A stretch of 64,000 nucleotides of DNA from Psococerastis gibbosa (Eukaryota; Arthropoda; Insecta; Psocodea; Psocidae): the NCBI GenBank assembly GCA_963971405.1, contig OZ020490.1, forward strand, positions 7,240,874 to 7,304,873. The letters run 5' to 3'. Every line of letters begins with the position of its first letter. Position 1 is the stretch's first letter. The notes under the pieces are model-generated. The model saw only the letters and a program-made list of their open reading frames with translations. It was not told the origin of the DNA and made no database searches. Positions 43,490 to 53,835 of the stretch are shown piece after piece. The position numbers and the translations under genes are program-made.

Positions 43490-43745
43490 AAAGGTTAATG
43501 GCAATGGTGTAATACTATTTAGCAAAGGGTTAGTTGGATTTACATTGCCTGTTGTGTTAATAGTCATTAGAGGTATGAGCCTCATGGTCATCGAACAATT
43601 AGGGCGGAGCCCATTCTCAGGGAAGGGGGGCGGCGTTAGGGCACAATAGGCTTAAGTGCACACAGGTAACACCTGTACCCCAATTAATAAAAAATAAAAT
43701 TAAAAAAAGGCGACGTTTAGGGAGTGGGTGCTACTCCCATCATCA
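43490..43745 (+). repeat. Dispersed repeat 'C', left arm of an inverted pair
   Basis: Matches 44000-44170 in reverse: GGGTTAGTTGGATTTACATT, GTCATTAGAGGTATGAGCCT, ATTAGGGCGGAGCCCATTCT, GAGTGGGTGCTACTCCCATC. A 71-bp LINE tail sits in it. Confidence 0.75.
43638..43708 (+). mobile_element. 71-bp LINE tail insertion
   Basis: GGGCACAATAGGCTTAAGTG, ACACCTGTACCCC, ending TAAAAAATAAAATTAAAAAAA. It equals the last bases of the LINE tail at 22177-22450. The flanks are GGCGGCGTT (43629-43637) and GGCGACGTT (43709-43717); the other arm at 44040 shows the empty site. Confidence 0.85.
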
Positions 43746-43764
43746 TGATTTTTTTTTTCTTAAA

Positions 43765-43940
43765 AAAAAGGTTAATCGCATGCAAAAAATTTAATGAATG
43801 TATCTGATTGACCTCTCCAGTCACCTCGCTAGGTTATTACCCGTGTTGAGCTACGACACGTCTCCGATCGCATGGTGTGTAAAGACTCGCACAAGTACAA
43901 GCACGTTACCACCTGGCCATCGAAGTCGATTTACTTAATA
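43765..43940 (+). repeat. Dispersed repeat 'K'
   Basis: TAATGAATGTATCTGATTGA, ACGACACGTCTCCGATCGCA, CGCACAAGTACAAGCACGTT, CCATCGAAGTCGAT. The best complete copy, with 50165-50345. Confidence 0.7.
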
Positions 43941-43999
43941 ATTTAGAGTAGAATACAAGAGCGATTAGTTAATCAACCGAAAACCAACAGTCCTTCTCA

Positions 44000-44185
44000 G
44001 GACTAAGCCTGATGATGGGAGTAGCACCCACTCCCGAAACGTCGCCCCTTCCCCCTGAGAATGGGCTCCGCCCTAATTGTTCGATTACCATGAGGCTCAT
44101 ACCTCTAATGACTATTAACACAAGAGGCAATGTAAGTCTAACTAATCCTTTTTTAAATAGTATTACTACCGTGTTGTAATGTGCC
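44000..44185 (-). repeat. Dispersed repeat 'C', right arm of the inverted pair
   Basis: Uninterrupted counterpart of 43490-43745. The minus-strand frame reads KKGLVRLTLPLVLIVIRG and continues to SPFSGG. Confidence 0.75.
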
Positions 44186-44189
44186 AACG

Positions 44190-44525
44190 GCCTTACCATG
44201 TTGATTCCATTAGAGCAGAGCATGTTTCAAACTGCGGCAACTTGGTAGTGTGCGCAGCGTTGGCAGGGGAACCTGGTGGGACATAATAACGCGCTTAGGC
44301 AGTATAAGTCGAGTCCTGGTCACCTCCGATTTAATCGTGTGACTTTACCATGTTCCCCAAGTGGTTCGGAATCCACTATAATCAGGAGGTCCACCCTGTT
44401 AGTCAACTCCCACTTCCCCGAGGTGAAAGAGTCTGCCCTTAGGGTGCCTCAAGTTAACAAACAGACTCACTCCACCCGCCAGGCTGACAGGGTTGCTTAA
44501 AAGCAGAAATGCTGAAAGCAGGCGT
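44190..44525 (+). repeat. Dispersed repeat 'D', copy 4
   Basis: Closely matches 40912-41262 and continues to GAAAGCAGGCGTTAGAAACA. Confidence 0.7.
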
Positions 44526-44540
44526 TAGAAACAACACAAC

Positions 44541-44744
44541 AAACCGTGTTGTAATGTATTGGTCTGCGGGACTATGCAGTCGTCCCAATGATAAATTCAG
44601 TGCTTTGGGATAGGAAATGTCGAGGCAACCGAAATTTAAGCCTAGGAAAATTAATTTCTATTTAATTACTCACATTATCTAGGGTAGGTACCTACACTAA
44701 TTGATAAATAGGACATGTTTGAGTGAACTCGGACCAGTTCTTTT
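44541..44744 (+). mobile_element. Family A fragment
   Basis: TGTATTGGTCTGCGGGACTA to CTCGGACCAGTTCTTTTT; shares TCAGTGCTTTGGGATAGGAA with the copy at 36620-36834. Confidence 0.7.
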
Positions 44745-44779
44745 TACTTGTGTAAATGTTACATAAGAGGCTAAGGAAT

Positions 44780-45090
44780 TAAGGATAAGATTGGCATCCC
44801 ATACTCTGATGTTGTTATTGCCTTTTTTTTATTTATATAATTTACTTAGCTTTTTCATTGTAGATTTGTACAATAGTATACTCGAGATGTGGTAGAAGAC
44901 TGTTTCGAACATCATACTGAATTGTATTTTTAAGTTTTGGTATGTAGTAGTTCTTTCTTACTAGGAACAAAAATTTCACTCAATGCAAAATCCATGGAAA
45001 GACTTTTTAATACCAAAACTTAAAAATACGCTATATTACTACAATGATGTGTTCAATGATGTGTTCACACAACTTCAATAGTCAAAATCA
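44780..45090. mobile_element. Family F-like palindrome upstream of F-box gene 1
   Basis: GTATTTTTAAGTTTTGGTAT and its complement ATACCAAAACTTAAAAATAC lie about 65 bp apart; TGGTAGAAGACTGTTTCGAA recalls the family F arm. It ends about 50 bp before the 3' splice site of the gene. Confidence 0.5.
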
Positions 45091-45140
45091 ATAACTCACA
45101 GAAAGTTTGGCCGAATATTGCCATTTTAATTGGATTCTAT

Positions 45141-45171
45141 TTTCAGCTAACTTCCCCCAAAACCAGCAAAG
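45141..45171 (+). other. 3' splice site and 5' leader of F-box gene 1
   Basis: TCTATTTTCAG ends at 45146, followed by a 25-nt leader to the ATG. The same arrangement at 56848-56882 has a 25-nt leader with only four differences. This implies an upstream non-coding exon, which I cannot place. Confidence 0.65.
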
Positions 45172-45445
45172 ATGGAAATGTTACCTGAAGAAGTGCAGGC
45201 CCGTATTATATCGTATCTCGGCTTCAAAGACCGTCGAAATGTCCAGCTGGTCTGCAAGTTGTGGGCCAAAGAAGTCAATCGTGCAATTATGGCCGCAAAT
45301 GAGAGGTTTCAGCTGGAATACCATGATGTCAATGACTACAGAGTAGTTTTTGACACTGGTGTCAAAATGAACGTAGTCAAAATCATCGTGCCAAAGTGCG
45401 CCAGCGGCCTGCAGGACTCAGATTTCTTTGTGATAAGAGGACCAG
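45172..45445 (+). CDS. F-box protein gene 1, exon 1
   Basis: 274 nt encode 91 residues plus one base. Residues 1-42 are an F-box: MEMLPEEVQARIISYLGFKD, then VQLVCKLWAKEVNRAI, with the LP-E, I-L and VCK-W positions that bind Skp1. F-box proteins bring substrates to SCF ubiquitin ligases. The ATG is chosen because it starts the F-box and follows a conserved leader. The donor is CCAG|GTGCGA; the exon ends in phase 1 and joins exon 2 at 48042. The frame stays open past the donor to 45588, but that part is intron repeat. About 80% of residues match the paralogue's exon 1 at 56883. The substrate is unknown. Confidence 0.85.
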
Positions 45446-45496
45446 GTGCGACGTTTTTTTCTGTTTTAATAATATTAATGTGGCCCGGTATAACTT

Positions 45497-45993
45497 TTTC
45501 TTTTAAATCCCCATATATTTTAGTCGTTATTAATGTTAATGAAATGCGGGGGGTCGCTTGCCCCTTGATAGTTTGCTTCTGGGGGTAAAAAAAATAAGAT
45601 TAACTAAATTTAATGAAAAATGACTAGAAAATAATTTTTCTGCGAAACCTTTCTATCGATTATTTCTACCTTCAGGCATGTTTTAGGTGATAAATTAAGT
45701 AACGAAACCGGACAGGTTGCTTTCCAAAAAAACGATTTGGTTTTGTGCAAAAAATGTTTTTTTGAAAAAATGATAGAAAATTCGCGCTCAAATGCATTGC
45801 GTGCCCTGCCATTATTGCTGTGTGGAAATGTGTTGGTCTGACCTTTCTAGAATTTACCTCACTTCCAGTGACGTCAGGTGGACACCCCCCCAGATGTCCG
45901 AAATTTAACTATAGGAAAATTATTTACCATGAAATTTTCTTTTTCATTTTCTCTATCTACTAATTTATAAATTGGAAAGCATGTTCGAGGTTC
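45497..45993 (+). mobile_element. Family A copy in intron 1
   Basis: TTTTAGTCGTTATTAATGTT to ATAAATTGGAAAGCATGTTC; one half of the family, with the GTGACGTCAGGTGGACA site. Confidence 0.85.
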
Positions 45994-46007
45994 TTCTTAT
46001 TGTTACC

Positions 46008-46170
46008 GTATGAAATTGGCAAGCTGGTAGACGTCCTCGATGTCAACCTACCCCTGCTACCATTGCTATAATGGACAAGCTGACACAAGCTTACCATTGA
46101 GGCAATGTAATACCTGGAAAGCATGACTTAACCAAGTTCAGGTTTTCCAACTGACCGTTTGCCACAATGA
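46008..46170 (-). repeat. Dispersed repeat 'J' in intron 1
   Basis: GACGTCCTCGATGTCAACCT, ATAATGGACAAGCTGACACA and GCATGACTTAACCAAGTTC, inverted. Confidence 0.6.
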
Positions 46171-46204
46171 TAAATTGCGCAGTAAGTCACCAGCGTGTGA
46201 TGCT

Positions 46205-46385
46205 TGTGAACAAGGGTCTGGACCCCCCCCCCCTTCCCAAATTAAATGAACTTACACTAGATAATATGGGTTTAAAGTGGGAATAAAAAATAATGGTGTT
46301 TTTTAATGTTATAATCCACTGAATCTGCCCGCTAATCCCCCCCCCCTAAATTGGAGGCAAAAGCAAAATCTGCCCTTGCTTGTGA
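46205..46385. mobile_element. Poly-C MITE in intron 1
   Basis: GGGTCTGGACCCCC with a C run, TTAAATGAACTTACACTAGA and TTATAATCCACTGAATCTGC, matching 13098-13220. Confidence 0.55.
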
Positions 46386-46522
46386 ATCGTCTACGTGTAT
46401 CTAAAGCTATATTCCCGCGGCGCGTGGCTTGTCGAGTCTCGCCCAAAGTTCGACAAACCTCGCACCGTTGGAACCCGAAAGCTTGTGGTACGGTGTGCAG
46501 GCTTGTGCAGGTCTTGTGCGGT

Positions 46523-46620
46523 CCTTGTTTAGTATAAGAGAGGGCTATACAACCTAAACTCCGCTAGGTTGACTTAGTACATAATAGAACAAAAGGTCAA
46601 TATTTATTTATTTATTTACT
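46523..46620 (+). mobile_element. SINE 3' part in intron 1
   Basis: AGTATAAGAGAGGGCTATAC, CTCCGCTAGGTTGACTTAGT, then TCAATATTTATTTATTTATT. No tRNA-like head. Confidence 0.75.
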
Positions 46621-46704
46621 TATTTAAACTTCAACTGCGTTTTTCTCGAAATAAGCCTGACTGTACTTGTTGTATACATTGGCTTCACACCCATTCATTT
46701 ATAC

Positions 46705-47019
46705 CAAGGGTTCCCAACCTGTGGTCCACCGGTGGTCCACAGACATATATCAGGAGGTCCACGGGCCAAAGTAAGAAAATTAATAAGAAAATAAAACCGC
46801 TGAGTTATTGGAAATTTGAAATAAAATACAGTAAGTCTTAGCACTGAGCTACAAAATCGACCCGATACCAGTTCTAAACATTTTATCAAATATTAGCACG
46901 TAATTGTGACTTGATCTTGGTCCTAGAATTTAACGATTTTCCTATCACAGCCATAGGGGTCCACGGAAAATCATAAAATAATCTAGTGGTCCACGGACAA
47001 AAAAGATTGGGAACCCCTG
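46705..47019. mobile_element. hAT-type MITE (GGTTCCCAACCTGTGGTCC)
   Basis: Left end CAAGGGTTCCCAACCTGTGG, right end AGATTGGGAACCCCTG, with GTGGTCCAC motifs near both. Flanks ATTTATAC and ATTTATTT agree at six of eight positions. Sister copy at 50694-51017. Confidence 0.85.
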
Positions 47020-47027
47020 ATTTATTT

Positions 47028-47790
47028 ATTTTATTTTTTATTTTTATTTTTTTTTTAAATTATAAAGCGCCAGACCCGTGTGGGTAAACGCGCTTTCTGG
47101 TTTGTAGTTGCCGGTGTTGTTGTCTGTGTTGTGTGTGTATGGTATTAGTTGGTGGTGTGTGGCAAACTGCGATCAGGAGGGCATTGGACAACGGGTTGCC
47201 CAGTGACCGTCTAAGGGTAGTTTGCCAATGCTTGTATTAAAGCAGTGTGTTGTTTGATAGATGAGGCTTGCCAGAGCTGTTGAGTGAAGAAATGGAATGG
47301 TGTGCTGGAGAAGAATTGTATTGTGCGAGACTGCTTTCTGGAAATCTGTATCAGGAGGGAAGGTTCTGTATCTTGAGTAGACAGGGCATTCTATGACAAT
47401 GTGAGGAATAGTTAGTCGTACCTGACAATTGTGGCATATGGGGGGTGGGGTGCCTGCCATTAGGTGTCCATGTGTTAACCTTGTATGGCCTATTCTCAAA
47501 CGAACCACCTTCACTTGGTCTCTTCTACTCATCTGGTGCTCGAAAAGTTCCAGCCCCCCACCCTTGGTTGTATTGTTCTTAGTTTATTTTCCTTCGCAGT
47601 ACTCCACTCTGTCTGCCAACATTCTGTTAAGAGGTTGTGTGCTGTATTTTTAAAGTCTGACGGGGGAAAGTAAGGGAAGGGGGGAGAATGAAGACTTGTT
47701 GCAGAATTGGCTGCGTTGTCGGCCCTGTCATTACCCTCTATCCCTATGTGGGATGGGGCCCAGAGAAACTCAATGCATTGGGTCGGTGGC
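47028..47790 (-). pseudogene. I/jockey-type LINE remnant (RNase H and C-terminus)
   Basis: The minus strand first reads WAPSHIGIEGNDRADNAA, the end of an RNase H domain, and after a frame change near 47555 reads SRRDQVKVVRLRIGHTRLTH, CHNCQVRLTIPHIVIECP (the zinc knuckle) to a stop at 47173. The 3' UTR with GCGCGTTTACCCACACGGG and an A/T-rich tail reaches 47028. 5'-truncated, dead, antisense to the host gene, inside intron 1. Confidence 0.85.
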
Positions 47791-47914
47791 AGGCATGCGA
47801 TTAAATTAATAATTAGGTGTATTAGGGGATTTATACTATTACATATTACTATATTTATATATTTATTTATCTCGACCAGTCTTATACCTGGCGGGATAGT
47901 TTTACCTCCGGCCG

Positions 47915-48000
47915 TAAGGACATGTAGCTTATGGCCCTAACTCCGCTAGGTTGGCTTAGTAATAGAAACAATAAAATGCCCTTATTTAATTTAATTTAAA
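47915..48000 (+). mobile_element. SINE with internal deletion in intron 1
   Basis: GGACATGTAGC, the SINE start, joins directly to TTATGGCCCTAACTCCGCTA and GGTTGGCTTAGTAATAGAAA, so the middle is deleted. Confidence 0.7.
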
Positions 48001-48041
48001 GCTTTTGATGTTCTGGCTCTAAGAAGTTTCTTTGTTTGCAG

Positions 48042-48832
48042 ATATTGAAGCAATCACTGTGCTCTTCGATTACTCCTGCCCCATCGTTTTATTCGACATT
48101 TTTAAGTATTGCGTTAACCTTAAAAATTTATCGGTTATGCATGGTTTTGTCGGTACAGGTATCGATTGCGGATGCGAGTATAGAAGACCATATGTTGACA
48201 ATGAAAATAACGTTAAAAGATTAGCAACTTTGTTCTGTCGGTTACACTCGGTTACGATTATTGATTGTTTATTTGACTTTATGACAAGCTATGAATACGA
48301 AGACCATCTTAAGATTCTTGATGTTGATGATACATATGGAGTTTTGCGTTATGATGGGCACCTCCGTACATTACTATATATCCATGGTAACCATCTTAAC
48401 GAATTTTCCTTAACATTAGCAAATGGTTCATTTAGCAGTGATGAAACTGAACGATGTTCTAATGAAATTCTCAGGATGTTAAATCGAAATATTATAAAGT
48501 TGAAAGCGAGAATTCAATATACTTCTCTAGATATTGTTTATATTTCGCTCAAATTTCCAAAATTGCAGGAACTTTTTTTGTATCGATGTTTTGGACTTTT
48601 TAGCATTCACTACGATTTGGGGGCTTTGCTACCGAATTTGAAATTTTTGACGCGATTGGGCTTAGCAAACGCTGCGCTGACAATCGAGGATGTGGACGCG
48701 ATCCGATCAGTGCCTCTTTTAACTCGGATTAAGTTAGTAGGGTGTTCATTTGTTGGGTCAGCACTGCATGTTCTCATAACAGAGAGGCAACCTGGCTTGT
48801 TTGTGGAATTTGAGCCGCAGCAATTCTATTGA
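48042..48832 (+). CDS. F-box protein gene 1, exon 2
   Basis: 791 nt; with exon 1 it gives a 354-residue protein ending at TGA. The acceptor is TTTGTTTGCAG|AT; the exon-1 final G plus AT makes Asp. The C-terminal part looks leucine-rich: LQELFLYRCFGL, LLPNLKFLTRLGLAN and LLTRIKLVGCSF are spaced like leucine-rich repeats, which in F-box/LRR proteins bind the substrate. CGCEYRRP and TSLDIV(Y/F)ISLKF are shared with the paralogue's exon 2 at 59396. No stop or frameshift. The last ten or so residues diverge from the paralogue. No signal peptide or membrane segment. An additional small exon between 45446 and 48041 cannot be excluded but is not needed. Confidence 0.85.
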
Positions 48833-49081
48833 GTAACATCTATTACGAGCAAATCGGATACCCCGGGCTAATACGTTTTTGTACAAAGTTGAATTTCATT
48901 TGAAATATTTATTGTAGAGCCGAAATGAAATACTACTCGACCACAATAGGATGACAATTGAGTTTGGAAAGATTTGTAAACTGATATCAAAATGTAAAGA
49001 AGTGTTTCAATTAATGCCTATAATTTTTTTTTTAGCTCGACAATGAAATTTGACTTTGGAAAAAAAAGTGTAGTAAGGGCA

Positions 49082-49305
49082 TGGGTGTAGCCAGAGAGGT
49101 GCAGGGGGGGGGGGGGGAACCCGCCCCCTAAAGGTTTTATTTGAGGAATGTACATCATACTATAAAAAATAGTGCGGCGAATTTTAACTATATATAGCCT
49201 AATGAACACGAGTTTAACGTTTATATTCCAAAAGAAAAAAAATCAAATAAACCCGTGAAAAAGCTGTTCCTCTCTAAATCCAATCCTGACTACGCCCAGA
49301 AGCGA
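49082..49305. mobile_element. Poly-G hAT-like MITE downstream of gene 1
   Basis: GGGTGTAGCCAGAGAGG at left, CCTGACTACGCCC at right, G run of about 14. AATAAA at 49246 inside it is the nearest exact polyadenylation-type hexamer I saw after gene 1. Confidence 0.5.
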
Positions 49306-50160
49306 GGATGTCCAGTTTGCTCTCAATGGTGACTCCTCCCCCCCCCCCTCCCCCCATTAAGCCAAGTGTACGTTTTCAAATGGAAAGTGGAATCTGGTAT
49401 AGAATACAATAATTTAATGGTATAATTCGTGGTAAAAAAAAAAAAGTATGTCAACTAAAATGACAGATTATATAGTGTTAAATTAATTTTAAAAGGTGTA
49501 TTTATAGGTTTTACGGCATTTATATATATATATATATATATACTTGATGTTTCTTCTTTCACTGTTTCACAGAAAAAAAAGTAAGCTAGTGATAATTTTT
49601 ATGTGGCGTACAATACATCAATTTGGTTTTACAGGAAATCAGGATTCAGGTAGGTAGTAGGGTTAGGTGTTTAAATTTAAAAAAAATCTAATATGAGTTA
49701 CTGTTGGCAGCTATACAGTAACTTTTGGAATAATACTATGATAGAATAAAATATGTCAGTGTGAATTAAGGTACCAATCGTGAGTAATCTTTACATAACA
49801 TTTTTTCTGTCACGGAATTACAAAGCCATTTTTTATTTTATTCTAGACAATGATGTGTTTGTGTGCTTTTATGTTAGGCATTTTAGTGATTTTTCACGGT
49901 TCTTTGATACAGGTCATTTGATTAAAAATAATATGTGTGTTATGGAGCTGATTAAATTGTAATTATGTGTATGCCTGTACAGTATTGTCTTTTATACAAT
50001 TCATTTGCATTGTATGAGAAAAACTGAATACTTCGTTTACGGTACTCATTATAGACTATGTCATGTTTTATAAAATTCAATTTAACGTTACCAGGGTACT
50101 GGTACTCGATATTGATACCAAACTTAGTAAGTCTGTTGTCAGTCAATTTAATACGTTTTT
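49306..50160. other. Unassigned AT-rich sequence
   Basis: C runs near 49340 and an (AT)n run at 49520-49543. No gene recognised. Confidence 0.4.
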
Positions 50161-50164
50161 TGTT

Positions 50165-50345
50165 TGTTTTTTTTTATGGTAAATCGCATACAAACAATTT
50201 AACGAATGTATCCGATTGACTTCTCTTCAGTAGTAGGCTAGTACCCGTGTTGAGTCACGACACGTCTCCGATCACATGGCTTGCAGAGACTCGCACAAGT
50301 ACAAGCACGCTACCACCTTGCCATCGAAGTCGATATAATTTAATC
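50165..50345 (+). repeat. Dispersed repeat 'K'
   Basis: GTAAATCGCATACAAACAAT, GAATGTATCCGATTGACTTC, ACGACACGTCTCCGATCACA, CCATCGAAGTCGATATAATT. Confidence 0.7.
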
Positions 50346-50693
50346 CGTACTAAGTTTGTTATATTTTTATTCCCCCCCCCCCCCAAAAAAAAAAAATTGG
50401 CTGGATCCGTCCTTGGTACCTTGCCAAAATTAACTAGGTACTGCTGTGTTAAAATATAATGTTTTCAATTCAGTTGTACAGTATGTACATGTACTATATT
50501 TACATATAGTATAGGCTACGTACGGTATTCCGTTTCAATAGCCTATGTTATTGTAAGCTATAAGAATTTAGTGAATATTACTTTTTGTTTTTATAAATTT
50601 CACTAAGTTATTATAAATTACAATATAGGCTATTCAAAATATTACAAAGTTAGAAGGGAGAACATTTCATAGAGAATATGTTATGGTGTAATA

Positions 50694-51017
50694 CAGCTGT
50701 TCCCAACCTGTGGTCCATGGACCACTGGTGGTCCACAGACATATACCAGGTGGTCCACGGGCCAAAGTAAGAAATAAGAAAATAAAACAGCTGAGTTATT
50801 GGAAATTTGAAATAAAATACAGTAAGTCTTGGCAGTGAACTACAAAATCAGCCCGATACCAGTTCTAAACATTTAATCAAATATTAGCACGTAATTCTAG
50901 GCACAAGCTCTTGGTCCTACAATTTAACGATTTTCCTATGACAGCCATTGGGATCCAAAAACATAATTACATAAAATAGTCTAGTGGTCCACGGACAAGC
51001 AATTTTGGGAACCCCTG
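50694..51017. mobile_element. hAT-type MITE, sister of the intron copy
   Basis: CAGCTGTTCCCAACCTGTGG to TTTTGGGAACCCCTG. The flanks GTGTAATA (50686-50693) and GTATAATA (51018-51025) form an 8-bp duplication with one change. Interior TGAGTTATTGGAAATTTGAA as in 46705-47019. Confidence 0.9.
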
Positions 51018-51138
51018 GTATAATAGGTCACTTGAGAATTTTGAAAACGTATTTTAATGCATCAGCGGGTGTACTATGCCATTTAGTGTTTGTGTTTGTT
51101 GCGTTTTTGCCCCCAAACACTTTAGAATTCGGTACAAT

Positions 51139-51380
51139 CAGAGGCGGCCCGAGGTCAAATCATCGCAGGTGCAAGCCATAATTTTGGCGCCCCCTCCCCC
51201 TCCGTGAAATAATATTTTTTTTAATCAAGAGCCAGGAACTTCGTGACTTGTAAGTGTAACTGTTATTCCCCGTGGCCGTGTCTGTTAGGGCGCCTTTCAT
51301 TTCCTCGGCTTCGGCGCCCCAGCCGCTTGGATGGCGACAGATGCTGCGGCACCTCTTGCACCTGCCTCGGGCCGCCTCTG
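51139..51380. mobile_element. hAT-type MITE, perfect 8-bp duplication
   Basis: CAGAGGCGGCCCGAGG at left and CCTCGGGCCGCCTCTG at right, exact complements over 16 bp. GGTACAAT on both sides (51131-51138, 51381-51388). Confidence 0.92.
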
Positions 51381-51559
51381 GGTACAATAGACAAAACTGA
51401 CAACTTGGATGGAACGTAAGAAAAGTCATAACTGCTGACAGATACGAACCAACCTGTAGATATGGCCCTTTTACACCCGGCCGATGGTACAAAAGGTTTA
51501 AGACGCCATTTTTTACAAATAAAACATTATATAGTTACTTCAAACTCATATCTAAACTC

Positions 51560-51760
51560 ATATCTGTACTTGGTCAAGTCATGCCTTCGCCTATATCATT
51601 GCGTCAATGGTAAGCTTGTCTCAGCTTGTCCATTATCGCTTGTAGCAGGTGTAGGTTGACATCGAGAACGTGAACCAGTTTGCCAATGGCCAAAAATTCA
51701 TACGGAAACAATACAAATAATGTCCGAAATCCATGGGGTTGTTGGCATTGAAAATTGGTC
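51560..51760 (+). repeat. Dispersed repeat 'J'
   Basis: GTACTTGGTCAAGTCATGCC, GCTTGTCTCAGCTTGTCCAT, GGTTGACATCGAGAACGTGA, GTCCGAAATCCATGGGG. Confidence 0.7.
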
Positions 51761-51835
51761 TCTTGGCATGTTGTTTTACGTATGTACATGTTTCAGAGAT
51801 TTTTTGTGAATATTGAAGAAAGAAGTGAAATCGTC

Positions 51836-52030
51836 AGGACATGTAGAGTAGTGGTACAGACTCCGACTTTCACCCGAAAGGTTGTTGGTTCGAATCCCTC
51901 ACTCGCTACATTTTCATATAAAGCCTCCAAATCAGACGGTCCCGGGTCTTCCTAGTTGAATGTAAGAGAGGGCTTTATAGCCCTAACTCCACTATAAGTT
52001 GGCTTAGTTATGGAACAAAAAAGGCAATTT
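51836..52030 (+). mobile_element. tRNA-derived SINE copy
   Basis: GGACATGTAGAGTAGTGGTA, CACCCGAAAGGTTGTTGG, B box GGTTCGAATCC, then CCCGGGTCTTCCTAGTTGAA and the tail. A short internal deletion removes GGCCATGCTTCGGAGGG. Confidence 0.85.
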
Positions 52031-52950
52031 TTAAAATGAAAACAAACTTTACAGACAGAAAGAAAGAAAATTGACTTAATTTTCACATTTTCACATGAAT
52101 TGTGGGCCTTTTGTCCCACTCTTTTCTTAAACCCACTGATGGTCAATTGGCATGTTCCCTCAGGCCTGCACGTCATTTAAAGAGTTTCAAAGGTTGTATA
52201 TTGCCAAGTCAGTAAAAAGAAAACAAGCTTCGCCGTCAGGAAGGGGCGAGAACTTGGCAATTTCCTCTGCTGACACTTCGTCATTTATCAGAGACATGTT
52301 ATCACAAGTTGGCCGGCATGTTATGGAAACGCTGACAGCACATTAATTTTTAGCGCCTCAATTTTTTTTCCTGCCCTGTATTTTTTCATATTGTGGATAT
52401 GGTTTATTTAGTGTAGGTAGGTTCTAATTTATATGAAGACACGAGATACCCAATTAGAAAGTTTATTATAAAAATTCCAAAACTCAGAGACATTTCACTA
52501 TTTCAATCCGCTCCATCCTGCTAATAGAATTAGATCTTTTAGAAGAACCCCACATCCGGAACAAAAAACAAATAAACTACAAATTGATTTAAAGATTATT
52601 TTTTTAATATATATTTCTCAATTTTCTTACCTTTCTTACCTTCTTAACTTTTCTACCAACACCGTGAATACCCCTATTGGATGGTCTGGACAGTTTTTTA
52701 TTATTCGGATATTATTTTCAATGTATCCTGTGATTTGTCCAATTCATCTCTTTTCGGTCATGTGACCTAAATTCTGGACCGAATTCAACATCTTATGTAG
52801 ATGCATCACGTGACAGGGTAAGTAAGCGATATAATAGTTGTTGCAGGCCTATTTGACGGTTCCTGTTGGTATAGTACTGTATTGGTACATTAGTATAGTA
52901 ATAGTTCTTCATAAGAGAGATGGGACATTCAAACAAGCCGCCAAAAATAT
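52031..52950. other. Unassigned sequence
   Basis: No gene or repeat border recognised. Confidence 0.4.
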
Positions 52951-53835
52951 TTTTGCTTTAAAATTTATACGTAGTAGGTATAAGGAAAGCTTTGTGATGG
53001 TCGAAATGTTTGATTCCGAGATTTCAGCGGATTTACACGTTTTGAGGTCCCAGGAACCCAAAAAAGTGGTTTTTGCGAAATGTCTGTCTGTCGCTCTGTG
53101 CCTCACTCTGTCTGTCGCTCTGTCTGTCTGTTTATCGATTTCCGGGCAAGCTAATCCGTCGTCTCCGTCGACTTTGATGAAATTTAGCACGTAGGACAAA
53201 AAACATACCTCAGGAACATTTTATTTTTAATTTGGGCTAACTCAATTTGGGGAGGGGGGGTTTACTCCAAAATCCAAAAAAACGTCCAAAACATTCTTTC
53301 TCAAAAACGGCTCCTACGCTTTCTTTTAAATTCACATATATTGTATTCGTTATTAATGTTAATAAAATGCGGTGGGTCGCTTGCCCTTGATAGTTTGCTT
53401 CTGGGGGTAAAAAATAAAAATAACTAAATTTTAATGAAAAATGACTAAAAAATAATTTTTCTGCAAAACCTTTCTATCGATGATTTCTACCTTCAGGCAT
53501 GTTTTAGGTGTTAAATTGAGTAACGAAACAAGTTGCTTTCCCCAAAAAACTATTTTGTTTTGTGCAAAAAAAAATGTTTTTTTTTTAAATGATAGTAAAG
53601 TCACGCTCAAATGCATTGCGAGCCCTGCCATTATTACTGTGTGGTAATGTGTTAGTCTGAAATATCTAGAATTTACCTCACCTCCAGTGACGTCAGGTGG
53701 GCAACCCCCTCCCCCTACCCGAAATATCCGAAATTTAACCATAGGAAAATTATTTACCATGAAAGTACTCATTTTCTCCATCTACTAATTGATAAATTAG
53801 AAAGCATGTTCGAGTGAACTCGGACCGGTTCTTTT
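52951..53835 (+). mobile_element. Family A, full copy
   Basis: TTTTGCTTTAAAATTTATAC to CTCGGACCGGTTCTTTT with the CTGTCTGTCGCTCTG microsatellite and GTGACGTCAGGTGGGCA. Confidence 0.85.

Larger units (their letters stand above)
45446..48041 (+). other. Intron of F-box gene 1 (2,596 bp)
   Basis: GTGCGA at the 5' end and TTCTTTGTTTGCAG at the 3' end. It is nearly filled by transposons: family A, repeat J, poly-C MITE, SINE piece, hAT MITE, LINE remnant, second SINE piece. All can be spliced out as no coding border is hit. Confidence 0.8.

Noticed and set aside
45172-45588. F-box gene 1 as a single-exon 138-residue protein
   Set aside because: The tail after residue 91 is family A sequence; a phase-matched exon 2 with homology to the paralogue lies downstream.
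51160-51492. 110-codon minus-strand ORF
   Set aside because: Mostly the interior of a hAT MITE with perfect terminal repeats and 8-bp duplication.
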